Source: Verrucomicrobiota bacterium (GTDB taxonomy: Bacteria > Verrucomicrobiota > Lentisphaeria > Victivallales > Victivallaceae). Taken from it: a stretch of DNA of 8,501 bases. Location of the stretch: NCBI GenBank assembly GCA_023459755.1, contig JAEWSS010000133.1, forward strand, positions 1 to 8,501. The letters run 5' to 3'. The position numbers were made by a program, and so were the translations under genes. Below are positions 1 through 5,491 of the stretch, piece by piece (the first letter of the stretch is position 1; each line of letters opens with the position of its first letter). The notes under the pieces are model-generated. The model was given only the letters and a program-made list of their open reading frames with translations, was not told the origin of the DNA and ran no database searches.

Positions 1-2
1 AC

Positions 3-152
3 GGCGTGACCGTCAATCTGCTTGACGCGAACAACAACTCACTGGGCAGCTTCGCCTTCGGCGGCAGTCTGGTGGTTGACAAGGGCACGATCACACTTGA
101 AGATGTTGACGGCATCCTGAGCGTCAATTACAACAAGGGCGTGCTTGCGTAA
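3..152 (+). CDS. C-terminal end of a beta-rich, likely surface or secreted protein (5' partial)
   Basis: Only the last 49 codons and the TAA stop (150-152) are in the window; the gene begins upstream. The frame is open from the window edge, while the other two plus frames stop almost at once. The residues alternate short hydrophobic strands with Gly, Asn and Asp turns (for example VTVNLLDANNNSLGSF, then SLVVDKGTITLEDVDG), with few charged helices and no Cys. This is what stacked beta-strands look like in passenger domains of autotransporters, adhesins and other extracellular repeat proteins. No sorting motif, membrane segment or catalytic motif is visible in the tail. I do not recognise the family, and the extracellular role is inferred from composition alone. 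The reading frame is fairly certain; the functional label is weak. Confidence 0.6.
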   Translation, partial: GVTVNLLDANNNSLGSFAFGGSLVVDKGTITLEDVDGILSVNYNKGVLA

Positions 153-172
153 GCCATGACAATCTATATAAT
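145..172 (+). promoter_or_regulatory. Possible sigma-70 promoter overlapping the stop of the first gene
   Basis: A perfect TATAAT lies at 167-172. A poor -35 candidate, TTGCGT, lies at 145-150 (TTG conserved) with a 16-nt spacer. Transcription would start near 179 and run directly into the hairpin at 201-248. No open reading frame with a ribosome site follows, so if the promoter is real the product would be a short RNA or leader. An AT-rich TATAAT can occur by chance after a stop codon, hence the low confidence. Confidence 0.25.
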
Positions 173-742
173 GTATAAAGTGTAAGCCAAACACCCACCC
201 GTTCGCCCGCCCGCCGGTATCATCATCCTGTCCGACGGGCGGGCGGACACTTTGCTGATCCGGTTCCATGTCAATATAAAAAAACTGTCCCGGGTTTCTT
301 TTGGGATGTTTTATGATATGGCGGACGAGTCGATGAAATCCATATGCGGAATATACAATGAAGCCACCCCGGCTACCAACTATTCGCATGGACAAAAAAA
401 TTATCACGAACATGGCGCCGCCGCTTTCACCCTGCCGCCAGATTTGACGCAAGATACCGCCGCAGATCCAGTCAGAATTTATGTTTCGGAATGGACTGTC
501 CGCCCCACGAAGCGCGTCCGAATCATGACGCAAAACGAATTACGCTGATTTTTCGCCGCTTTTCCCGCCTTTCCGTGAGCACGATGCAGGTTAGTCAAGT
601 TTTGGCACCCCAATGCCTGTCCTCGACTTTTCCATATCGCGTCCACAAGCGTTTTTTTGCGCCGATCAATTTTTTGCAGTGCCGCCGGAAACTTTGTCGC
701 TCCGCAATAAGACGCTTTTGGTAAATCAGAAGAAAAAGACTG
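153..742. other. Gene-free stretch of about 590 nt
   Basis: I see no convincing gene here on either strand. Open frames exist (for example an ATG at 306 running to 548 on plus), but they lack a Shine-Dalgarno site, recognisable motifs and normal protein composition. The recognisable structures are the promoter-like box at 145-172 and the hairpin at 201-248. The right part (about 540-740) is pyrimidine-rich on the plus strand with several T runs. It forms the 3' flank of the minus-strand lysA operon, yet I could not find a clean hairpin plus T-tract there. No tRNA, insertion-sequence end or tandem repeat is apparent. Confidence 0.6.
201..248. repeat. Long GC-rich inverted repeat (17-bp arms, 14-nt loop)
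   Basis: The left arm (201-217) and right arm (232-248) pair at 16 of 17 positions, counting one G-U pair, with a single C/A mismatch; the loop is 218-231. It stands about 50 nt after the stop of the first gene, where a terminator would be expected. No T-tract follows on either strand (ACACTTTG on plus, GGGTGGGTG on minus), so it is not a standard intrinsic terminator. It may protect the mRNA 3' end, act with Rho, or be the core of a small RNA. Confidence 0.6.
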
Positions 743-1423
743 TTACCGCCACGACCCGCTCATCAGTCCGCGGAGGTCGGGGGCATATTCGCGGAAAAAA
801 TACGGTTTGTAGACAACGCGCACCGCTCCGCTTTCAAGACGCGACACCGCAACCAGCGCCGGACGGAACGCCCGGTATTCCACCCGCTCCCGAATCCGCG
901 CCATGACCAGGTCAAACGCCGCACTGCCCAGTGATCCCGGCAGCGGCAGCCAGCCGACCCGGAGCGAGTCCACCATCAGGGTTTCCCCCTCTCCCGCTCC
1001 GCACTCAAGCATTCCGCCGCCGGATAAAACCAGCGAACCACCGAACAACCACGGCATTCCGGTGGCGCATGACGCGGAAAATTCAATATAACGTCCGTTA
1101 TAAGACGCGGTAAACGGCAGTTCGGAAACCCCGTCCTTCAGCGCGGCAATATTGAGTATCATGCACAAAAGTGCGTCAAGCTGCTCCGGTTCAAGCGTGA
1201 GTTCGGCCGTGTCGGCATAAGAGCGCGACGCGGAAATCTGGCTGTAAAGTTGAGCCGCCAAGGTCATTTGAGTCAACGTGTCGTTGACCGAAAGCGGCTC
1301 CGGCGCAAAACCGCGCGGCCGCGAAAAGATCAAAAACGCCAGCAGAAGCAATACCGCGGCCGCCGCTGAAACGCACCATAGTGCGATCCGGCGCCGGCGT
1401 GACCATGTCTTCAGCCGGAACAC
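743..1423 (-). CDS. Unrecognised membrane-anchored protein, third gene of the lysA-tsaB operon
   Basis: A 226-residue protein with a basic N-terminus (R/K-rich, residues 3-12) and one strong hydrophobic segment (about 13-33). It is probably a signal anchor holding residues 34-226 on the outer face of the inner membrane. The exported part has a helix-like stretch LTLEPEQLDALL (75-86), alternating beta-type strands (100-160), then VGWLPLPGSLG (156-166) and an amphipathic RIRERVEYRAF (177-187). The order 'LT..QLdaLL, then strands, then vG.LPLP' loosely recalls small anchored lipid- or ligand-binding domains such as the DUF2140 type, but this is an impression only. The start is GTG at 1423: a GCGGAG site precedes it by 9 nt, and the tsaB stop lies 6 nt upstream, implying translational coupling. 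No family is assigned. The gene itself is well supported by position, start signal and membrane segment. Confidence 0.75.
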   Translation of the reverse strand: MFRLKTWSRRRRIALWCVSAAAAVLLLLAFLIFSRPRGFAPEPLSVNDTLTQMTLAAQLYSQISASRSYADTAELTLEPEQLDALLCMILNIAALKDGVSELPFTASYNGRYIEFSASCATGMPWLFGGSLVLSGGGMLECGAGEGETLMVDSLRVGWLPLPGSLGSAAFDLVMARIRERVEYRAFRPALVAVSRLESGAVRVVYKPYFFREYAPDLRGLMSGSWR

Positions 1424-1429
1424 TGCACG

Positions 1430-2101
1430 CTACTCCGCTTTTTTCGGAAAAACAGCCGGCCGGATGTACTCAAGCCGGCTGAACACGTTGTCAAATTCCT
1501 GACAGTCGGCAGAAATCAACGCGGCCGGGTCAAACTCCTCGACCACCTTGAGCTCCACATTTTCCGGAACCAGCCGCAGCACCGCGTCAAGTTCGTGCCG
1601 CTGAGTGATGAACACCGCGTCGGGATGGGCGGCAAAATAGTCGGCGGCCTGCTCCTGATTCAGCACCGCGCTGGTGCCGAGCGGCGCACTTCCGCCTTCG
1701 CCGCGTTTAAGTTCATAAGCGATAATTTCATGGTTGCGGCCGTCGAACAGCACCGTTTCAAGCGTTCCGGACGGAATCTCGAGTGTATCGGCGATCGCCA
1801 CCGCGGTCGGCACACAACGCACTTTCACGCCGTCGCGTCCGCGGGAAAGTCCGGCAACCAGTGCGGCGGCAAGCCGCATTCCGGTAAAACTTCCCGGCCC
1901 CGACCCCACCGTCCACTCCGCGATGTCCGGCAGTTCATAGCCGGCGCAGACCAGACTCTCCGTCAAAAAACCGGCCAGCCCCGCCGCCTCGCGCTGTAGC
2001 ATCGGCTTACGGGTACGGCAGATAACCGAACCATCCTCACGCGCCAGCGCAAACGCCGCCGCGATCCCGGACATGTCTATCGCTGCCTTTAAAGCGGACA
2101 T
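1430..2101 (-). CDS. tsaB: tRNA threonylcarbamoyladenosine biosynthesis protein TsaB (YeaZ)
   Basis: A 223-residue ASKHA-fold protein, close to the usual TsaB length of about 230. The family hallmark is GSGPGSFTGMRLA at residues 66-78. The N-terminal ATPase-like strand reads AAIDMSG (6-12), in place of the usual LAIDTS, and the C-terminus has the typical YIRPAVFPK. TsaB is the non-catalytic partner of TsaD in the cytoplasmic complex (with TsaE) that transfers threonylcarbamoyl to A37 of ANN-decoding tRNAs. TsaD and TsaE are not in this window. The ATG at 2101 lies inside the end of the upstream lysA-like gene (13-nt overlap), so translation is probably coupled, and the gene is the middle member of a three-gene minus-strand operon. 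I find no broken motif. Assignment is by motif and length. Confidence 0.9.
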   Translation of the reverse strand: MSALKAAIDMSGIAAAFALAREDGSVICRTRKPMLQREAAGLAGFLTESLVCAGYELPDIAEWTVGSGPGSFTGMRLAAALVAGLSRGRDGVKVRCVPTAVAIADTLEIPSGTLETVLFDGRNHEIIAYELKRGEGGSAPLGTSAVLNQEQAADYFAAHPDAVFITQRHELDAVLRLVPENVELKVVEEFDPAALISADCQEFDNVFSRLEYIRPAVFPKKAE

Positions 2102-3327
2102 GATTCTCCACCTGTGCTTTCGGCGATTATCGCATCGACCAGCTCACGGCTGGTGAGCCGCCGCCTCGCCAGCTCGGCAAACCCCTCCTGAACCAGCACT
2201 TCGGCCGGCATCGGACGCAGATTGTACACCCCGCCCATGCTGTAGCAGTAGGCTCCGGCATTGGCGACCATTAAAATGTCTCCTTCGCGGACTTCGGGCA
2301 GAGTGCGCTGTTCGGCGAACCGGTCGCCGGTCTCGCAGATATTGCCGCAGACGTCGTACACCATTGGCGCGCCGTCCGGATTGCTGAGATTGGCGATGTG
2401 GTGATAGGCGCCGTAGAGCAGCGGCCGGATCAGCTGGGGGAACCCGGAGTTGCATCCGACGATCACCCGCGAACGGTTGTGCTTGATGGTATTGACCTCC
2501 ATCAGCAGATACCCGGCCTCGGCCGCGATATATTTTCCCGGCTCGAAGTAGAGGCCGAGTTCACGGCCGTACTGCTTGCAGAATCCGGTGAAAAGTTTTT
2601 TGATTTCGCGCCCCATGGCGATGTAGTCCACCCGTTTTTCGTCCGGGCGGTACGGCACCTTGAAGCCGCCGCCGAAGTCCATAAAGCGGAGGTCGGGAAA
2701 ATTTTCCGGCGTGGCGATCGCCATCAAATTGCGCATCGAGGCAAAAACCGACTCGGTGTGCTGAAGTCCGCTTCCGGTATGTTCATGCAGACCGACCACC
2801 TTCATATGATATTTGCGGACGATTTCCAGCACCTTGTCCAGATCCTGGAACAGCAGGCCGAACTTGGTAAGATCGCCGCCGGTCATGGTATTTTCGCTGT
2901 CTCCGTCAACCACGTCCGGGTTGAAGCGCAGGCACAGTTCGGTGCCGGGATAGCGGCGCGAAAACTTTTCCAGCCGCGACAAACTGCCGATATTCATCAG
3001 CACGCCGGACGACTTCACCTCGTCGATCTCGGCATCGGTCATATTATTGGCGGTGTAGATGATCTTGTCGGCGGGGAATCCGGCCTTGAGCGCCATATAA
3101 ACGTCGCCCGGACTTACCGCGTCCACCGCGGCGCCGACCGAATTCAGCATCTTGAGCATGGAAAAGTTGTAATTTGCCTTCATGGCGTAACATATCTGGA
3201 GTTTCGGGTAGCCGATGAAGTCGTACAATTCGCGGTAGTGATTGATGATCTCGTCTCCGTCATAGACATAAAGCGGAGTGCCGAACTTGCCGGCGAGTTC
3301 CAACATCTGGTTTCTGCTGATCGTCAT
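2089..3327 (-). CDS. lysA: Diaminopimelate decarboxylase (LysA family, PLP fold type III)
   Basis: A 412-residue cytoplasmic enzyme expected to decarboxylate meso-diaminopimelate to L-lysine, the last step of lysine synthesis. Motifs appear in family order: FGTPLYVYD (15-23); CYAMKAN with the PLP lysine K50; HEHTGSG (181-187) for the usual H(I)GSG phosphate-site segment; DFGGGF (217-222); EPGK (262-265); GNICETGDRF (328-337) carrying C331, E332 and D335 of the dimer-interface substrate site; and GAYCYSMGGVYNLRPMPAEV (358-377). EPGK instead of EPGR, and MGGVYN instead of MSSNYN, fit a divergent branch like the one I remember from Bacteroidetes. Length is normal. The ATG at 3327 is the first start after an in-frame TGA at -9, with GGTGA 6 nt upstream. 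A related decarboxylase for another amino acid cannot be excluded, but every key residue supports LysA. Confidence 0.88.
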   Translation of the reverse strand: MTISRNQMLELAGKFGTPLYVYDGDEIINHYRELYDFIGYPKLQICYAMKANYNFSMLKMLNSVGAAVDAVSPGDVYMALKAGFPADKIIYTANNMTDAEIDEVKSSGVLMNIGSLSRLEKFSRRYPGTELCLRFNPDVVDGDSENTMTGGDLTKFGLLFQDLDKVLEIVRKYHMKVVGLHEHTGSGLQHTESVFASMRNLMAIATPENFPDLRFMDFGGGFKVPYRPDEKRVDYIAMGREIKKLFTGFCKQYGRELGLYFEPGKYIAAEAGYLLMEVNTIKHNRSRVIVGCNSGFPQLIRPLLYGAYHHIANLSNPDGAPMVYDVCGNICETGDRFAEQRTLPEVREGDILMVANAGAYCYSMGGVYNLRPMPAEVLVQEGFAELARRRLTSRELVDAIIAESTGGESCPL

Positions 3328-3344
3328 GGTTTGTCACCGTCCAT
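3324..3344 (-). other. Possible six-codon upstream ORF overlapping the lysA start
   Basis: On the minus strand an ATG at 3344 opens a six-codon frame (M-D-G-D-K-P) whose TGA overlaps the lysA ATG as ATGA. An AGGAA lies 9 nt before it. From the predicted transcription start near 3356, the leader to this ATG is only about 12 nt, leaving little room for ribosome loading. It could couple translation into lysA or be chance. It contains no run of lysine codons that would indicate attenuation. Confidence 0.25.
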
Positions 3345-3362
3345 ATGTTTATATTCCTGTTT

Positions 3363-3390
3363 AATATAGCATCTTTTCCACGACTTTCAA
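3363..3390 (-). promoter_or_regulatory. Predicted sigma-70 promoter of the lysA-tsaB operon
   Basis: Read on the minus strand: -35 TTGAAA (3390-3385), 16-nt spacer, -10 TATATT (3368-3363). The predicted start is near 3356, giving a leader of roughly 30 nt to the lysA ATG at 3327. The -35 lies partly inside the palindrome at 3388-3400 that it shares with the opposing leuC promoter. Confidence 0.7.
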
Positions 3391-3400
3391 CCCCGGGTTG
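3388..3400. promoter_or_regulatory. Palindrome between divergent -35 boxes; candidate operator
   Basis: CAACCC-C-GGGTTG is a perfect 6-1-6 inverted repeat at the midpoint between two outward-facing promoters. Its outer three bases on each side are the first bases of the two -35 elements (TTGAAA on minus, TTGACA on plus). A dimeric regulator bound here could block or influence both lysA and leuC transcription. Part of the symmetry follows automatically from two facing TTG triplets; the matching CCC/GGG interior does not. No regulator gene lies in the window. Confidence 0.4.
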
Positions 3401-3426
3401 ACAAACCGCCGGACAGATTGTATATT
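3398..3426 (+). promoter_or_regulatory. Strong sigma-70 promoter of leuCD
   Basis: A perfect TTGACA (3398-3403), an ideal 17-nt spacer and TATATT (3421-3426). The transcript would begin near 3432, about 28 nt before the leuC ATG. That leaves no room for a T-box or a leader-peptide attenuator, so any leucine control would have to act at the promoter, for example through the palindrome at 3388-3400. Confidence 0.85.
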
Positions 3427-3460
3427 AATAGGCAATACCCAAGTATACAAGGAGTTGATT

Positions 3461-4747
3461 ATGGGAAAAACCGTAGCCCAGAAGATCTTCGACGCACATA
3501 TCGCCGACACGCCCGCCCCCGGGGTCAGCGTAATTCGGCTTGACCGCGTTTTCTGTCACGAAATAACCACGCCGATCGCCATCAACGATCTTGCCGCCCG
3601 CGGCAAGGACCGGGTCTTCGACCCGTCAAAAATCAAGGCGGTCATCGACCATGTCACCCCGGCAAAGGACTCCAAAACCGCCGAACAGGGCAAAACCCTG
3701 CGCGACTGGGCGAAACGCCATAACATCGCCGACTTTTTCGACATCGGCTGCAACGGCGTCTGCCACGCGATTTTCCCGGAAAAAGGCTTTGTCCGCCCCG
3801 GATTCACCATCATCATGGGCGACTCGCACACCTGCACCCACGGCGCTTTCTGCGCCTTCGCCGCCGGAGTCGGAACCACCGACCTCGAAGTCGGCATTCT
3901 CAAGGGCGTGGTCGCCATGCGCACGCCGGAGACGATCAAGATTGAGGTGAAAAACCAACTTCCGGAAGGCGTCTTCGCCAAAGACCTGATCCTTGAGATC
4001 ATCCGAACGCTGACCGTGAACGGCGCCACCGACAAGGTCATCGAATTTGCCGGTGAAACCGTGGCTGCAATGTCCATGGAAAGCCGCATGACGCTCTGCA
4101 ATATGGCGATCGAAGCCGGCGCCACCTGCGGCATCTGCTACGCGGACATGACCACGGTGGACTACCTCTGGCCGTTCATCGGCGGCGAATTCAAAACCAG
4201 GGATGAAGCGCTGGCCGCCTACTCGAAGTACCTGCCCGACGCCGACGCCGAATACGCGGCCGTCATCACAATCGACGCGGCGAAGCTCGAACCGGTGGTC
4301 ACCGTCAATTATAAGCCGGATCAGGTGCGCACCGTCCGTGAAATGACCGGAACCAAGGTCGATCAGGTCTACATCGGCAGCTGTACCAACGGCCGGATCG
4401 AAGACCTCCGGATCGCCGCCGGCATCCTCAAAGGAAAGCATGTCGCACCCGGAGTCCGCGCCATCGTTTCGCCGGCGACCAGCGACATCTATCGTCAGGC
4501 GCTGAAGGAGGGGCTGCTCGGAATTTTCGCCGACGCCGGCTTCTGCGTGACCAATCCCACCTGCGGCGCCTGCCTCGGCATGAGCAACGGCGTGCTGGCC
4601 AAGGGCGAAGTATGCGCCTCGACCACCAACCGCAATTTCAACGGCAGAATGGGCAAAGGCGGCATGGTGCATCTGATGAGTCCGGCCACCGCCGCGGCAA
4701 CCGCCGTTGCCGGAGCCATCACCAACTCGCCGCTCTTCAAGAAATAA
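3461..4747 (+). CDS. leuC: 3-isopropylmalate dehydratase large subunit (LeuC / aconitase superfamily)
   Basis: A 428-residue iron-sulfur enzyme subunit, the length of the compact LeuC/HacA type rather than the roughly 465-residue proteobacterial LeuC. With LeuD it should interconvert 2- and 3-isopropylmalate in leucine synthesis. The [4Fe-4S] ligands are visible: C308 in YIGSCTNGRIEDL, and C368 and C371 in NPTCGACLGMSNG. Active-site segments are GDSHTCTHGAF (120-130), GVGTTDLE (136-143) and TTNRNFNGRMG (388-398). The ATG at 3461 is chosen because AAGGAG (3449-3454) sits 6 nt upstream; the frame is open back to 3398, but that extension would overlap the promoter. leuD follows after 8 nt. Homoaconitase or dimethylmalate dehydratase activity cannot be excluded by sequence alone, and neither leuA nor leuB is nearby. 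Confidence 0.88.
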   Translation: MGKTVAQKIFDAHIADTPAPGVSVIRLDRVFCHEITTPIAINDLAARGKDRVFDPSKIKAVIDHVTPAKDSKTAEQGKTLRDWAKRHNIADFFDIGCNGVCHAIFPEKGFVRPGFTIIMGDSHTCTHGAFCAFAAGVGTTDLEVGILKGVVAMRTPETIKIEVKNQLPEGVFAKDLILEIIRTLTVNGATDKVIEFAGETVAAMSMESRMTLCNMAIEAGATCGICYADMTTVDYLWPFIGGEFKTRDEALAAYSKYLPDADAEYAAVITIDAAKLEPVVTVNYKPDQVRTVREMTGTKVDQVYIGSCTNGRIEDLRIAAGILKGKHVAPGVRAIVSPATSDIYRQALKEGLLGIFADAGFCVTNPTCGACLGMSNGVLAKGEVCASTTNRNFNGRMGKGGMVHLMSPATAAATAVAGAITNSPLFKK

Positions 4748-4755
4748 GGTGTATC

Positions 4756-5280
4756 ATGAAAAATTTCAGTGGAAAAATTCTTTTTCTCGACCGGTCGGAC
4801 ATCAACACCGACGAGATCATTCCGGCTAAATATCTGACCGAGGCGACCAAGGCCGCCTTGAAACCGTATTGTCTGGAGGACCTCGCGCTGCCGGGATTCG
4901 ATCCGAAACGCGACGTGGCGGACAAACAGGTCGTCATCACCCGCGCCAACTTCGGCTGCGGCTCCTCGCGCGAACACGCCCCGTGGGTGCTGGAAGGCAA
5001 CGGCATCAATCTGGTGATTGCGGAAAACTTCGCCCGCATCTTCCGCCAGAACATGTTCAACTGCGGCATGATGGCCGTGACGCTCCCCAAATCCGAGCTT
5101 GACGAGATTTTCAAACTCTTCGCCGGAGCCGAGGCGGAGTGCGTCACCGATTTGGAAAAACACGAGTTCACCATCACCGGAGGCGGCAGGTCGAAAACCT
5201 TCAAGTTCAGCATCGGAGAATTTGACGAAACGCTGGTGCGCGCCAACGGCTGGGTCGATTACGCCGACGCCAACTACTGA
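4756..5280 (+). CDS. leuD: 3-isopropylmalate dehydratase small subunit (LeuD)
   Basis: A 174-residue swivel-domain partner of the upstream LeuC; the two together form the active hydro-lyase. Family segments are DINTDEIIPAKYL (15-27), NFGCGSSREHAPW (65-77) and AENFARIFRQNMFNCG (89-104). The loop after IIPAKYL reads YLTE (26-29). In archaeal enzymes this loop helps set substrate choice (YLVY for isopropylmalate and YLRT for homoaconitate in Methanocaldococcus, from memory), and this version matches neither, so the substrate is likely but not proven. The start at 4756 has AAGGTG (4746-4751) overlapping the leuC stop, with 4 nt spacing, so translation is probably coupled. The TGA stop is followed directly by an in-frame TAA. 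An intrinsic terminator begins 25 nt later, closing a two-gene operon. Confidence 0.87.
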   Translation: MKNFSGKILFLDRSDINTDEIIPAKYLTEATKAALKPYCLEDLALPGFDPKRDVADKQVVITRANFGCGSSREHAPWVLEGNGINLVIAENFARIFRQNMFNCGMMAVTLPKSELDEIFKLFAGAEAECVTDLEKHEFTITGGGRSKTFKFSIGEFDETLVRANGWVDYADANY

Positions 5281-5304
5281 TAAAAAGTATCGCAAATCCT
5301 GAAG

Positions 5305-5341
5305 TCCCCGACCGCGAAAAAACGCGACCGGGGATTTTTTT
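5305..5341 (+). terminator. Intrinsic terminator of the leuCD operon
   Basis: The outer stem TCCCCG/CGGGGA (5305-5310 with 5329-5334) and inner stem CGCG/CGCG (5313-5316 with 5323-5326) are separated by a 2x2 internal loop. A hexa-A loop caps the hairpin and seven T (5335-5341) follow at once. It separates leuCD from the kinase operon. Confidence 0.88.
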
Positions 5342-5429
5342 ACGCCCGGCCACACCGCCATACGCCGCGATTGCGGTTGAAAGCGAAAAATATTTCTTCA
5401 CCGCCGGCCGGGATAATGCGGAGAAATGA

Positions 5430-5458
5430 TTGACTTTTCATCGGAAGCGTGTTACAAT
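5430..5458 (+). promoter_or_regulatory. Sigma-70 promoter of the kinase-aldolase operon
   Basis: TTGACT (5430-5435), a 17-nt spacer and TACAAT (5453-5458) form a near-consensus promoter. Transcription would start near 5465, 27 nt before the chosen ATG at 5492. A loose inverted repeat ATTTCT/AGAAAT (5392-5397 and 5422-5427) lies just upstream, but is too short and widely spaced to call an operator. Confidence 0.85.
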
Positions 5459-5491
5459 ATTGACAAAAGAACACAAAGGATCGCTTTTTCA

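Noticed and set aside
39..533. Minus-strand open frame of 164 codons across the end of the first gene
   Set aside because: It overlaps the supported plus-strand coding tail and the hairpin, has no ribosome site or motif, and its composition looks like antisense of GC-rich DNA.
306..548. Plus-strand frame starting at ATG 306 (80 codons) in the left intergenic region
   Set aside because: It has no convincing Shine-Dalgarno site, no promoter at the right distance and no recognisable domain; it is treated as chance.
603..616. Sigma-54-like promoter (TGGCAC followed by TGC)
   Set aside because: The GG and GC doublets are one base too close; this spacing is strict in sigma-54 promoters.
2398..3369. 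323-codon plus-strand frame opposite lysA
   Set aside because: It lies fully antisense to a motif-rich LysA gene; long shadow frames are expected in GC-rich coding DNA.
3398..3460. Upstream extension of leuC by 21 codons from a TTG
   Set aside because: It would start within the -35 box of the leuC promoter; the ATG at 3461 has an ideal AAGGAG.
3626..4672. 348-codon minus-strand frame opposite leuC
   Set aside because: It is antisense to leuC with all catalytic motifs on the plus strand; rich in A, G, D, V and H, as typical for a shadow frame.
5426..5491. Upstream ATG extending the kinase by 22 codons
   Set aside because: The near-consensus promoter at 5430-5458 lies inside that extension, and PfkB homology begins after the ATG at 5492.
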